Assembly (NCBI GenBank): GCA_030635995.1
Contig: DAOVXU010000073.1
Coordinates: 1-7,789, forward strand
Length of the DNA: 7,789 nt
DNA from: Arcobacter sp.
GTDB lineage: Bacteria > Campylobacterota > Campylobacteria > Campylobacterales > Arcobacteraceae
Direction: 5' to 3'
The position numbers were made by a program, and so were the translations under genes. Below the pieces are notes generated by a model. The model was not told the origin of the DNA and ran no database searches. It saw only the letters and a program-made list of their open reading frames with translations. This document shows positions 1-7,236 of this stretch, piece after piece; within the stretch, counting starts at the first letter, position 1, and every line of letters begins with the position of its first letter.

Positions 1-1
1 A

Positions 2-367
2 AAAAAAGCAGTTTTAGATGAACTTAAAAGTCATTTTAGACCAGAATTTTTAAATAGACTTGATGATATTGTTATATTTGAGCAACTTGGACTTGAAGCG
101 ATCACTTCAATTGTCGATATTATGTTTGATTCTATTGCTAAAAAGTTATTATCCAAAGATATAAAGATAACAATGACCCAAAATGCAAAAAATTATATAG
201 CAAATGAAGGATTTGATCCAATTTATGGAGCAAGACCTTTAAAAAGGGCTTTATATGATATTGTTGAAGATAAATTGGCTGATTTAATTTTAGAAGAAAA
301 GATAAAAGAGGGAAGTTTAGTTGAATTTGATATGTTAAATGATGAAGTTATTGTAAATTTATACTAA
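2..367 (+). CDS. clpB: ClpB disaggregase, C-terminal part (5' end outside window)
   Basis: This is the last 121 residues of a Hsp100 AAA+ chaperone; the reading frame is open to the window edge, so the true start lies upstream. Visible are the end of the second AAA+ module (HFRPEFLNRLDDIVIF, fragment residues 11-26) and the D2-small domain with the sensor-2 motif GARPLKR (residues 76-82), whose arginine contacts nucleotide in this family. The C-terminus (about 20 residues after the IEDKLAD-like helix) matches the short end typical of ClpB. By family knowledge ClpB is a cytoplasmic hexamer that extracts polypeptides from aggregates together with DnaK and is heat-shock induced. ClpA and ClpC share the fold, but the wording of the HFRPEFLNR and GFDPIYGARPLKR stretches fits ClpB best. 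It precedes rpmH by 55 bases, and a separate -10 box in that gap suggests that it is not simply part of the downstream operon. Confidence 0.93.
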   Translation, partial: KKAVLDELKSHFRPEFLNRLDDIVIFEQLGLEAITSIVDIMFDSIAKKLLSKDIKITMTQNAKNYIANEGFDPIYGARPLKRALYDIVEDKLADLILEEKIKEGSLVEFDMLNDEVIVNLY

Positions 368-385
368 AGTTAAGGTTTATTTAAA

Positions 386-391
386 TATAAT
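386..391 (+). promoter_or_regulatory. Predicted -10 box for the rpmH operon
   Basis: An exact TATAAT lies in the 55-base gap between clpB and rpmH, with no clear -35 hexamer upstream. That absence is usual for sigma-70 promoters of Campylobacterota, which rely on the -10 and periodic AT-rich tracts. A start point about 7 bases downstream would give a leader of roughly 25 bases. It would drive the whole block rpmH to mnmE, since none of the later gaps has room for a promoter. In DNA this AT-rich a chance TATAAT is possible, so the call rests mainly on its position. Confidence 0.6.
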
Positions 392-422
392 CTCAAACTT
401 ATTTTAGAAAAAGGAACGATTG

Positions 423-557
423 ATGAAAAGAACTTATCAACCACATAACACACCAAGAAAAAGAACTCACGGTTTTAGAACACGAATGGCGACTAAAAAC
501 GGAAGAAGAGTTATTAAAGCGAGAAGAGCTAAAGGTAGAAAGAGATTAGCTGTTTAA
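423..557 (+). CDS. rpmH: 50S ribosomal protein L34
   Basis: This complete 44-residue, very basic protein begins MKRTYQPHNTPRKRTHGFR and ends with the highly conserved RAKGRKRLAV. This is the standard length and sequence of L34, a small protein of the large ribosomal subunit that binds 23S rRNA. The ATG is preceded by a strong ribosome binding site (AAGGAA at 411-416, six bases upstream). It is the first gene of the block and overlaps the start of rnpA by 13 bases in another frame, an arrangement also known in other bacteria where L34 and RNase P protein are coupled. Confidence 0.98.
   Translation: MKRTYQPHNTPRKRTHGFRTRMATKNGRRVIKARRAKGRKRLAV
531..535 (+). promoter_or_regulatory. Shine-Dalgarno supporting the ATT start of rnpA
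   Basis: AAAGG inside the 3' end of rpmH lies nine bases before ATT 545-547. The rnpA frame is closed just upstream by TAG at 536-538, so the start must lie after it. The ATT is the only recognised (if rare) initiator with a suitably spaced purine-rich site ahead of the conserved RnpA core. Confidence 0.5.
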
Positions 558-883
558 GTAAACAACATAGGGTTAAGACTACTAAAGAATTTAACCAAAT
601 TTATAAAAGCAATAAACGGTGGCATACCATTTCGTTTGTTGCTTTTTTTAAATCTTCAAAAAATGAAACTATAAATATCGGTTTTGTTGCATCAAAAAAA
701 ATTGGAAATGCTGTCAAGAGAAATAGGGCAAAAAGATTGTTAAGGTCTTTAGTTTTAAATCAAGAGTTAAATTTAGCTAATGGTCAATATGTATTTATAG
801 CAAAAGCTGAGATATTTAATAGGGATTATAAAACTTTACAAAAAGATTTTAAATATGCTATGAAAAAACTAGATATATTTTAA
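545..883 (+). CDS. rnpA: Ribonuclease P protein component, probable ATT start
   Basis: The frame encodes about 112 residues of the RNase P protein, the basic subunit that helps the catalytic RNA (rnpB) remove 5' leaders from pre-tRNAs. The N-terminal HRVKTTKEFNQIYK segment and the hallmark block IGFVASKKIGNAVKRNRAKR (residues 45-64, with the RNR signature) identify it, and the length fits the usual 105-120. The start is unusual. After the in-frame TAG at 536-538 there is no ATG, GTG or TTG until a TTG inside the RNR block, which would destroy the fold. ATT at 545 is therefore the best start, giving residues (M)SCLSKQHRVK and overlapping rpmH by 13 bases. No frameshift is needed. The stop codon is directly followed by the ATG of yidD. 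Identity is near certain; the exact start is inferred. Confidence 0.9.
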   Translation: MSCLSKQHRVKTTKEFNQIYKSNKRWHTISFVAFFKSSKNETINIGFVASKKIGNAVKRNRAKRLLRSLVLNQELNLANGQYVFIAKAEIFNRDYKTLQKDFKYAMKKLDIF

Positions 884-1225
884 ATGGATTTAAGAAAAGT
901 ATTAAGATATTTACCACTTAAATTGATACAATTTTATCAAAAATATTTAACAATATTATCTTTTGGTAGTTGTCGATATATTCCATCTTGCTCACAATAT
1001 GCTGTAATACAATTTGAATATAATAACTTTTTTCAAGCTTTATATTATTCGATAATGAGAATATTAAAATGTAATCAACTTTTTGATGGGGGATTTGACC
1101 ATCCTATTATCAAATATCAAGTTAATAAGGGCAATTTCAACAAAATTAAGATAAAATACTGGCTTATTCCAATGCAAAATAGTAAATTTAAAATTGTGAA
1201 AAATTGGGATAGAGATATAAAATAA
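884..1225 (+). CDS. yidD: YidD membrane protein insertion efficiency factor
   Basis: This 113-residue protein has the YidD (haemolytic-domain) pattern: a short amphipathic N-terminal helix (LIQFYQKYLTIL, residues 14-25), the cysteine block CRYIPSCSQYA (30-40, with Cys30 and Cys36), then RILKCNQLFDGGFDHP (59-74, with Cys63 and the GG turn). YidD is a small protein at the inner face of the membrane that assists YidC-dependent insertion, consistent with yidC being the next gene. It is longer than the roughly 70-85 residues of many homologues because of a basic tail from about residue 76 (KYWLIP, KFKIVKNW). The ATG follows the rnpA TAA with no gap, and no Shine-Dalgarno is evident, so translation is probably coupled to rnpA. 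Confidence 0.95.
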   Translation: MDLRKVLRYLPLKLIQFYQKYLTILSFGSCRYIPSCSQYAVIQFEYNNFFQALYYSIMRILKCNQLFDGGFDHPIIKYQVNKGNFNKIKIKYWLIPMQNSKFKIVKNWDRDIK

Positions 1226-1243
1226 ACTAGGATAGAAAAGAAA

Positions 1244-2914
1244 ATGGCATTAAATGACAACACCTTAAACAAACAAGATACACAAAAAAGAATATTAGTA
1301 GCAACGCTATTATCATTTGCATTTTTTATAGCATATGATTTTTTTTACTTACAACCACAACAAGTAGAGCTTCAAGCTCAACAAGCTAAAGTAGTAGAGC
1401 AAAAACAAGTAACTTCAAATGTTACAACAAATTCAAATTCTGCTCCCACTTTAGCATCAACAGCAACATCATCAAGTATATCACCAGTTGTTCAAGTAGT
1501 TGATAAAAGTACAATTATTACAACAATTCAAACTAAAGTAAATAAGATTGAGATTGACAACTTAGGTAGAATTGCACAAGTTACTTTAAAAGATGAGAGA
1601 TATGTAGATAAAAATGGAAAATCAATTCAATTATTTAATGCAACTCAACTTAGACCTTTAGAGGTTAGATTTGCAGATGCTACATTAAATGGTGAAGCTT
1701 TTAAAATTCCAGTAGTAGCGGATTTATCAAATGTTGATGCAACTTCTCGTGCTGTAAAATTAACTTTAACTCAACAATTATCTAAAACTACACTTACTAA
1801 AGTTTTAACATTTTATCCAGAAGGTCATTATGACTTAGATATTTCAACATCATCAAATGAAAATTATTTTATCACTGCTGGATTTAGACCAGATGTTGCA
1901 GCTGATATGTATGCAGATCATGGTGCATTGTTGATTAAAAATGATGGTACTTTAACTATTATTGAAGATGAAGATATAGAAAGAAATGAAGAATTAGTGG
2001 GTATTCAGGCTGTTAGTGCATTTGATAGATACTATACAACTACACTATTTAACTTTAAAAAGAATCTTCAAGTTACAGTTATGGCAAATAAAGATGAATC
2101 TCCAGAATCATTTATACATGTAATGAATAGTGCAAAACTTTCTGGATATGCTGGACCTAAAGAGTATAAAACAATTAAAGCTTTAGATAAAGATTTAACT
2201 GGAATTATTGAGTATGGTTGGTTTACATTTATTGCTAAACCTATGTTTGCTATGTTACAGTTTATCCAAGGTTATATTGGAAACTGGGGTTGGACAATTG
2301 TTATTACAACTATTTTAATTAAACTTGTGCTTTATCCTTTATCTTATAAAGGTATGGTAAGTATGAATAGACTTAAAGAGCTATCTCCTAAAGTTAAAGC
2401 ATTACAAGAAAAATATAAAGATGATAAACAAAAAGCTTCGGCTCATATGATGGAGCTATATAAAAAAGAGGGTGCAAATCCTATGGGTGGGTGTTTACCT
2501 ATCCTTTTACAAATCCCAGTATTTTTTGCTATTTATCGAGTATTATTAAATGCAATTGAACTTAAAGGTAGTGAGTGGATTTGGTTTATTGATGATTTAA
2601 CTCATACAGTATCTATGGATAATTTATTTGATCCTTATTTAATATTACCAATTATTATGGGTGTTACTATGTTTGTACAACAAAAAATTACACCAAATCA
2701 AATACAAGATGAAGCACAAAGAAAAATGTTTCAATTTTTACCTGTAATATTTACTTTCTTCTTTATCTTTTTTGAAGCTGGACTTGTACTTTACTGGACT
2801 ATAAATAACTTATTTACAGTTGCACAACAATATTATATAAATCAAATATTTGCTAGAAATAAAGAGATAAGACATCAAGAGCATCTTGATACAAAGCATA
2901 AAAAAGGGAAATAA
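1244..2914 (+). CDS. yidC: Membrane protein insertase YidC (Oxa1 family)
   Basis: This 556-residue insertase folds and inserts inner membrane proteins, alone or with SecYEG. The order is the Gram-negative one. TM1 lies at about residues 16-36. A Gln/Ser/Thr-rich linker (about 37-82) leads into a large periplasmic beta domain (about 90-315). The conserved core follows, with TM2 around 346-367 and the positively charged groove residue Arg376, matching Arg366 of the E. coli protein. Next come the cytoplasmic coiled-coil hairpin (about 377-410), the GGCLPILLQIPVFFAIY helix (415-431), and further TM helices near 463-479 and 497-520. The tail is short and basic (KHKKGK), as expected for the cytoplasmic C-terminus. 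AGGA at 1229-1232 and a purine run nearer the ATG serve as ribosome binding site. It lies 18 bases after its partner yidD and two bases before jag. Confidence 0.98.
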   Translation: MALNDNTLNKQDTQKRILVATLLSFAFFIAYDFFYLQPQQVELQAQQAKVVEQKQVTSNVTTNSNSAPTLASTATSSSISPVVQVVDKSTIITTIQTKVNKIEIDNLGRIAQVTLKDERYVDKNGKSIQLFNATQLRPLEVRFADATLNGEAFKIPVVADLSNVDATSRAVKLTLTQQLSKTTLTKVLTFYPEGHYDLDISTSSNENYFITAGFRPDVAADMYADHGALLIKNDGTLTIIEDEDIERNEELVGIQAVSAFDRYYTTTLFNFKKNLQVTVMANKDESPESFIHVMNSAKLSGYAGPKEYKTIKALDKDLTGIIEYGWFTFIAKPMFAMLQFIQGYIGNWGWTIVITTILIKLVLYPLSYKGMVSMNRLKELSPKVKALQEKYKDDKQKASAHMMELYKKEGANPMGGCLPILLQIPVFFAIYRVLLNAIELKGSEWIWFIDDLTHTVSMDNLFDPYLILPIIMGVTMFVQQKITPNQIQDEAQRKMFQFLPVIFTFFFIFFEAGLVLYWTINNLFTVAQQYYINQIFARNKEIRHQEHLDTKHKKGK

Positions 2915-2916
2915 TT

Positions 2917-3786
2917 ATGTCCACTAATGAACAAAATAGTATAGCCTTTGAGGGGAAAACTTTAGAAGAAGCATATAAAAAAGCTTCTTTAGAATTTAAT
3001 TGTTCAATTACAGATTTAAAAAGTGAAATTATACAAGCACCTTCATATGGTTTTTTAGGATTTTTTAAAAAATATGCCATTATTAAAGTATATAGAGTTA
3101 GTTCTGATAAAAAAGATAAAATAGAGAAAAAGACTCAAGAGATACATATAGAAGATGTAAGCTCTAAAATAGAAGAGTTACATAGTGAAGTGGTTATAGC
3201 TGATGAAGTAGCTGTAGAAATTAAAACTGTTCAAAAGAGTGAAGAGAAAAAAAAAGAAAAGATTTTTAATGATTTTTATTCAAAAGATAAAGAAGAGAAG
3301 CTTGTAGAAACAATTGTAACTAAAGATAATGATGAGATAATAGATGAGATTAGTGAAAAACTGAATTTATTATTTTCTAATTTATGTTATGAGATTGATC
3401 CAATTAAAGTATCATATTATGATGAAAGAACAATATATATCGAATTTTCAGGAGAAGATAGTGCTTTGCTGATAGGTAAAGAGGGATATAGATATAAAGC
3501 TTTATCTTATATAATATTTAATTGGATTCATGATAAGTATGATTTAATGGTTAGACTTGAAGTTGCTCAATTTTTAGCACAACAAGAGGAAGCTATACAT
3601 AAATATTTAGAGCCGGTTATACAAACTATTAAAGATGATGGTTTTTATAAAACTAAACAACTTGATGGTATTTTGGTTCATATTGCACTTACAAGATTAA
3701 GAGATGAATTCCCTGATAAGTATGTGGCAGTTAAGACAAATATTAAAGGTGATAGATATATTCTAGTAAACGAATATAGAAAATAA
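2917..3786 (+). CDS. jag: Jag/KhpB-type RNA-binding protein (Jag-N, KH, R3H)
   Basis: This 289-residue cytoplasmic protein has three recognisable parts. A Jag-N domain spans residues 8-60, with the SYGFLGFFKKYAIIKV ending typical of the family. A charged, Lys/Glu-rich linker follows (about 63-140) and is probably disordered. A KH domain spans about 142-216, with the GxxG loop as GKEG at 187-190, and an R3H-like C-terminus covers about 218-289. In the R3H signature (R-x3-H) the histidine is present (His255) but the arginine position is Gly251, so nucleic acid binding by this module may be altered. Homologues (KhpB/EloR) bind RNA and influence cell elongation in Gram-positive bacteria, and the Helicobacter homologue has been reported to contact a VirB11-type ATPase; its role here is not known. 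AAGGGAA (2904-2910) in the end of yidC is its ribosome binding site. It is separated by two bases from yidC and by one from mnmE. Confidence 0.93.
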   Translation: MSTNEQNSIAFEGKTLEEAYKKASLEFNCSITDLKSEIIQAPSYGFLGFFKKYAIIKVYRVSSDKKDKIEKKTQEIHIEDVSSKIEELHSEVVIADEVAVEIKTVQKSEEKKKEKIFNDFYSKDKEEKLVETIVTKDNDEIIDEISEKLNLLFSNLCYEIDPIKVSYYDERTIYIEFSGEDSALLIGKEGYRYKALSYIIFNWIHDKYDLMVRLEVAQFLAQQEEAIHKYLEPVIQTIKDDGFYKTKQLDGILVHIALTRLRDEFPDKYVAVKTNIKGDRYILVNEYRK

Positions 3787-3787
3787 A

Positions 3788-5146
3788 ATGATAACAACTG
3801 ATGATACAATAGTTGCAATCGCAACTGCTTCAGGTGTTGGAGCAATCTCTATTGTTAGAATGAGTGGAAAAGATGCTCTTTCTATCTCTCTTAAAATTTC
3901 AAAACGAATAAATTTAATTCCTAGAATGGCTACATTATCTAAAGTATATGATAAAGAAGATGATTTAATAGATGAAGCTCTTTTAATATATTTTAAAAAT
4001 CCACACTCTTTTACTGCTGAAGATATTGTTGAATTTCAATGTCATGGTGGAATAGCTATTACAAATCTTATACTTGATACTGCAATTCATTTTGGATGTA
4101 GACTTGCTAATGCTGGTGAATTTTCAAAAAGAGCATATTTAAATGAAAAAATTGATATGTCACAAGCATATGCAATTAGTAAATTAATAGAAGCTAGAAG
4201 TGAAGATGCTGTTAAAATGTTAGCTCGTCAATTAAAAGGGGAGCTAAAAGATTTTGTAGATGAGATACGAAAAGATTTACTTTTTATTTTAGCTTATGTT
4301 GAAGTTAGTATTGATTATGCGGAGGAAGATCTACCTGCTGATATATATTCACAAATTGAACAAAAACTTTTAAATACTACTTTAAAGCTTACAAATACAC
4401 TTGAATCTTCAAAAAGAAGAGAGGGTATGATTGAGGGATTTAAGGTTGCAATTATAGGGAAACCAAATGTTGGTAAAAGTTCACTGTTAAATAAATTGTT
4501 AAATTTTGATAGAGCTATTGTAAGTACTATAGCAGGAACTACAAGAGATACTATTGAAGAGAATATTAAAATAGGTACACATATCATTAAAATAGTAGAT
4601 ACAGCTGGTATAAGGGAAGCGTCTGATGAGATAGAACAAATAGGTATACAAAAGTCCAAAGAGGCTATAGATGAAGCTAATATAGTTATAGCTTTATTTG
4701 ACAATAGTCGAGTTTATGATAATGAAGATGAACAGATCCAGCAACTTTTACAAACTTCTACAAAAGAAAGAATTATAATTTTAAATAAAAATGATTTGGA
4801 AAATAAATTTGATAAAAATAAATTACTAAATATTGATTTAGAATTAAATATTTCAAAAAAACTTACAAATACGACTATTAGTAACCTTATAGATAAACTT
4901 GAAGATATATTAAATAAAAATAGCCATACTGATGATATGACTTTAGTATCTAAAACTCAAGTTATAAGTGTAGAGGAGACTTTAACAAATATTAAAGAAT
5001 CTAGTTCTATTTTAGCTACAGGTGAATTAGAATTTTTTGCATATCATATAAAAGAAGCTATGGAGAATATATCTATGATAACACGACCATATGAAAATGA
5101 TCAGATGCTTGATGTTATGTTTGGTGAGTTTTGTTTAGGTAAATAA
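3788..5146 (+). CDS. mnmE: tRNA modification GTPase MnmE (TrmE)
   Basis: This 452-residue protein, nearly the length of E. coli MnmE (454), acts with MnmG to form the 5-aminomethyl or carboxymethylaminomethyl group on wobble uridine 34 of certain tRNAs, using a tetrahydrofolate one-carbon unit. The N-terminal folate-binding domain begins DTIVAIATASGVGAI. The helical domain surrounds a G domain with all motifs: P-loop GKPNVGKSS (224-232), G2 GTTRD (250-254), G3 DTAG (271-274) and G4 NKND (333-336). The C-terminus is CLGK (449-452), carrying the essential cysteine (Cys449) of the family's C-(I/L/V)-G-K end. The gene starts one base after the jag stop, and only weak purine-rich sequence precedes it, so coupling to jag is likely. 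It is the last gene before the hairpin terminator. Confidence 0.98.
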   Translation: MITTDDTIVAIATASGVGAISIVRMSGKDALSISLKISKRINLIPRMATLSKVYDKEDDLIDEALLIYFKNPHSFTAEDIVEFQCHGGIAITNLILDTAIHFGCRLANAGEFSKRAYLNEKIDMSQAYAISKLIEARSEDAVKMLARQLKGELKDFVDEIRKDLLFILAYVEVSIDYAEEDLPADIYSQIEQKLLNTTLKLTNTLESSKRREGMIEGFKVAIIGKPNVGKSSLLNKLLNFDRAIVSTIAGTTRDTIEENIKIGTHIIKIVDTAGIREASDEIEQIGIQKSKEAIDEANIVIALFDNSRVYDNEDEQIQQLLQTSTKERIIILNKNDLENKFDKNKLLNIDLELNISKKLTNTTISNLIDKLEDILNKNSHTDDMTLVSKTQVISVEETLTNIKESSSILATGELEFFAYHIKEAMENISMITRPYENDQMLDVMFGEFCLGK

Positions 5147-5174
5147 TAGATATTTATTTAAATATTGGAGTAAT

Positions 5175-5210
5175 AAAAAAGGGGGATACAATTAGTATAC
5201 CCCTTTTTTT
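5175..5210. terminator. Bidirectional Rho-independent terminator between mnmE and acs
   Basis: The hairpin has GATAC at 5185-5189 and GTAT at 5195-5198 pairing over a five-base loop (AATTA), a bulged A at 5199, then GGGG (5182-5185) with CCCC (5200-5203), a G-T pair, and an A tract (5175-5180) facing a T tract (5204-5210). The A tract becomes a U tract on the opposite strand, so the structure can end transcripts from both sides. That fits its place 28 bases after mnmE and 12 bases after the end of convergent acs. Confidence 0.88.
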
Positions 5211-5222
5211 GATATTATAAAA

Positions 5223-7169
5223 TTAACCTTTTACAATACTTTCAATAATTCCAACAATAGATGGGTCTTCTAATGTTGATGTATCTTGAATGATCTCTTC
5301 ACCTTTTACTATACTTCTTAAAATTCTTCTCATAATTTTACCACTTCTTGTTTTTGGTAAATCTGGAACAAAAGCCATAGCATCACATAGAGCAATTGCA
5401 CCAATCTCTGCTTTGATAAGTTGATTTATAGTTTTCATCTCTTCTAGTTCATCAGCAATACCTTCATCTGATTTTAGAACAATATATGCAAATATCCCTT
5501 CCCCTTTTATCTCATGAGGTTTCCCAACTACTGCAACTGAAGCTACATTATCATGTTTTTTAATAGCTGCTTCAACTTCTGCTGTACCCATTCTATGTCC
5601 AGATACATTTATAACATCATCAGTTCTACCTGTAATAGTAATATAATCATCTTCACTTACCATAGCTCCATCACCTGTAAAATATACAGCTTTTCCATCT
5701 TTTTTACAATCACCAAAATAAGATTTTACAAATCTTTCATCATCATTCCAGATGGTTCTTATCATACTTGGCCAAGGTTTAGTAATACACATAAAACCTT
5801 TTTCTCCAGTGGTAGTTGGTGTTCCATTTTCTTCAATAACTTCTGCAATAATTCCAGGAAGTGCAAATGTTGCACAAGCTGGTTTTATAGGTGTACAAGC
5901 AGGAAGTGGAGATATCATATGTCCACCTGTTTCTGTTTGCCAATATGTATCAACTATTGAACAATTGCTATTTCCAACAGCTTCATAGTACCATTTCCAA
6001 GCAGGTGGATCAATTGGTTCTCCAACAGTTCCAAGTATTCTTAAACTACTTAAATCATATTTAGCAGGTTCATTTTCACCCATTTTATGTAAAAGTCTAA
6101 TAGCTGTAGGTGCTGTATAAAATTGATTTATTTGATACTCCTCTACCATTTTCCAACATCTTCCAGCATCAGGAAAAGTAGGAACACCTTCAAACATAAC
6201 AGTAGTAGCGCCTGCTGCTAATGGTCCATAAACAATATATGTATGTCCTGTAATCCAACCAACATCAGCAGTACACCAATAAGTATCATTGTCTTTTATA
6301 TCAAATACCCACTCCATAGTCATCTGAGCCCATAAAATATATCCAGCAGATGAGTGTTGAACACCTTTTGGTTTACCAGTACTTCCGCTTGTATAAAGTA
6401 AAAATAGTGGATCTTCACTCTCCATTGGTTCAGCTTCACATACAGAAGATTCACTTTTAATAAGTTCATTATAGCTATAATCACGACCACTTACCCAGTT
6501 TATATCTTCACCATTTCGCTCAACAATACAAACATTTTTAACACATTCACATCCAGTTTCTAAGGCAGTATCCACTACAGGTTTTAACATATAAGGTTTA
6601 CCTTTTCTAAAAGCACCATCAGCAGTTACAACCAATTTTGCACTTGCATCAATAATTCTGTCTTTAAGTGCTTCAGCAGAAAAACCACCAAATACTATAC
6701 TATGAATTGCACCAATTTTAGCACAAGCCAACATAGTTACAGCAGCTTCAGGAATCATAGGCATATAGATAACTACTCTATCACCTTTTTTAATATCAAA
6801 TTTATTTTTAAACATATTTGCAGTTTGATTTACTCTATATGCTAACTCTCTATATGTGATAATCTCTTTATCGCCATTATCACCTTCAAATATAATTGCA
6901 GCTTTATTTTTTTTAGTATCTAAGTGTCTATCTACACATTGATGAGCAACATTCATAGTTCCACCACTAAACCATTTATAAAATGGTGCATTAGATTCAT
7001 CTAATATTTTATTGTATGGAGTAAACCAATCAATTTTCTCATCAGCAAATTTAGCCCATGTACCTTCATAATCATTATCAAAATCAGCAACTAATGCTTT
7101 GTATTCTTCCATCGAACCAAATTGAGGATTGTTAAACATCTCTTTTTTTGGATTAAAAATTTCACTCAT
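5223..7169 (-). CDS. acs: Acetyl-CoA synthetase (AMP-forming)
   Basis: This 648-residue ANL-superfamily enzyme converts acetate, ATP and CoA to acetyl-CoA, AMP and pyrophosphate; the length equals that of bacterial Acs (about 650). Visible motifs are the N-terminal lid (EEYKALVADFDNDYEGTW), the phosphate-binding loop YTSGSTGKPKG (259-269), DVGWITGHTYIVYGPL (302-317), VDTYWQTETGGH (406-417), YFTGDGA with the GRTDD hinge (496-518), and PKTRSGK at 605-611. Trp410 corresponds to the tryptophan that limits the acyl pocket to acetate, which favours Acs over propionyl- or longer-chain synthetases. Lys611 is the catalytic lysine acetylated in homologues; regulation by acetylation is possible but no acetyltransferase is in view. 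The start is well supported by AAGGAA at 7175-7180. The gene converges on mnmE and follows an exonuclease gene often found beside acs. Confidence 0.98.
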   Translation of the reverse strand: MSEIFNPKKEMFNNPQFGSMEEYKALVADFDNDYEGTWAKFADEKIDWFTPYNKILDESNAPFYKWFSGGTMNVAHQCVDRHLDTKKNKAAIIFEGDNGDKEIITYRELAYRVNQTANMFKNKFDIKKGDRVVIYMPMIPEAAVTMLACAKIGAIHSIVFGGFSAEALKDRIIDASAKLVVTADGAFRKGKPYMLKPVVDTALETGCECVKNVCIVERNGEDINWVSGRDYSYNELIKSESSVCEAEPMESEDPLFLLYTSGSTGKPKGVQHSSAGYILWAQMTMEWVFDIKDNDTYWCTADVGWITGHTYIVYGPLAAGATTVMFEGVPTFPDAGRCWKMVEEYQINQFYTAPTAIRLLHKMGENEPAKYDLSSLRILGTVGEPIDPPAWKWYYEAVGNSNCSIVDTYWQTETGGHMISPLPACTPIKPACATFALPGIIAEVIEENGTPTTTGEKGFMCITKPWPSMIRTIWNDDERFVKSYFGDCKKDGKAVYFTGDGAMVSEDDYITITGRTDDVINVSGHRMGTAEVEAAIKKHDNVASVAVVGKPHEIKGEGIFAYIVLKSDEGIADELEEMKTINQLIKAEIGAIALCDAMAFVPDLPKTRSGKIMRRILRSIVKGEEIIQDTSTLEDPSIVGIIESIVKG

Positions 7170-7174
7170 CTATA

Positions 7175-7180
7175 TTCCTT
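7175..7180 (-). promoter_or_regulatory. Ribosome binding site of acs
   Basis: On the - strand AAGGAA lies five bases before the ATG at 7169-7167. This is a strong match to the anti-Shine-Dalgarno and fixes the start of the 648-residue reading. Confidence 0.8.
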
Positions 7181-7201
7181 TGATTTATTTTTATTTGTTA
7201 T

Positions 7202-7207
7202 ATTATA
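7202..7207 (-). promoter_or_regulatory. Predicted -10 box of acs
   Basis: The - strand reads TATAAT here, about 32 bases before the acs ATG, implying a leader of roughly 25 bases. There is no good -35; the expected -35 position falls within the tandem repeats at 7216-7236. The surrounding DNA is almost pure A and T, so neighbouring TATA-like words could serve instead. Confidence 0.55.
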
Positions 7208-7215
7208 TATATTTT

Positions 7216-7236
7216 AAATAGCATTAAAATAGCATT
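7216..7236 (-). repeat. Tandem 10-base repeat in the acs promoter, candidate operator
   Basis: AAATAGCATT occurs at 7216-7225 and again at 7227-7236 on the + strand (AATGCTATTT on the acs strand). The copies are separated by one base, giving an 11-base period, close to one helical turn. They contain the only G and C bases in the central promoter region and cover the expected -35 of acs. Such spacing is typical of direct-repeat sites bound side by side by dimeric regulators, for example OmpR-type response regulators. Which protein would bind is unknown; a chance duplication cannot be excluded. Confidence 0.45.

Noticed and set aside
536..600. A frameshift or pseudogene at the start of rnpA
   Set aside because: The frame runs unbroken from after TAG 536-538 to the stop at 881-883 with full family homology; a rare start explains the missing ATG more simply.
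1352..1490. Gln/Ser/Thr-rich low-complexity stretch in yidC as a possible repeat or insertion
   Set aside because: A variable linker between TM1 and the periplasmic domain is normal for Gram-negative YidC; no exact repeat units were found.
2853..3080. 75-codon open frame on the - strand across the yidC-jag junction
   Set aside because: It lies opposite two well-identified genes, has no recognisable motif and no ribosome binding context; it is a shadow of AT-rich coding sequence.
4315..4704. 129-codon open frame on the - strand inside mnmE
   Set aside because: It is antisense to the MnmE G domain; its hydrophobic look comes from the complement of acidic and Asp/Asn-rich codons.
5553..5988. 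Two overlapping open frames on the + strand inside acs (Cys/Ser/Phe-rich)
   Set aside because: They are antisense to conserved Acs motifs, have odd composition and overlap each other in different frames.
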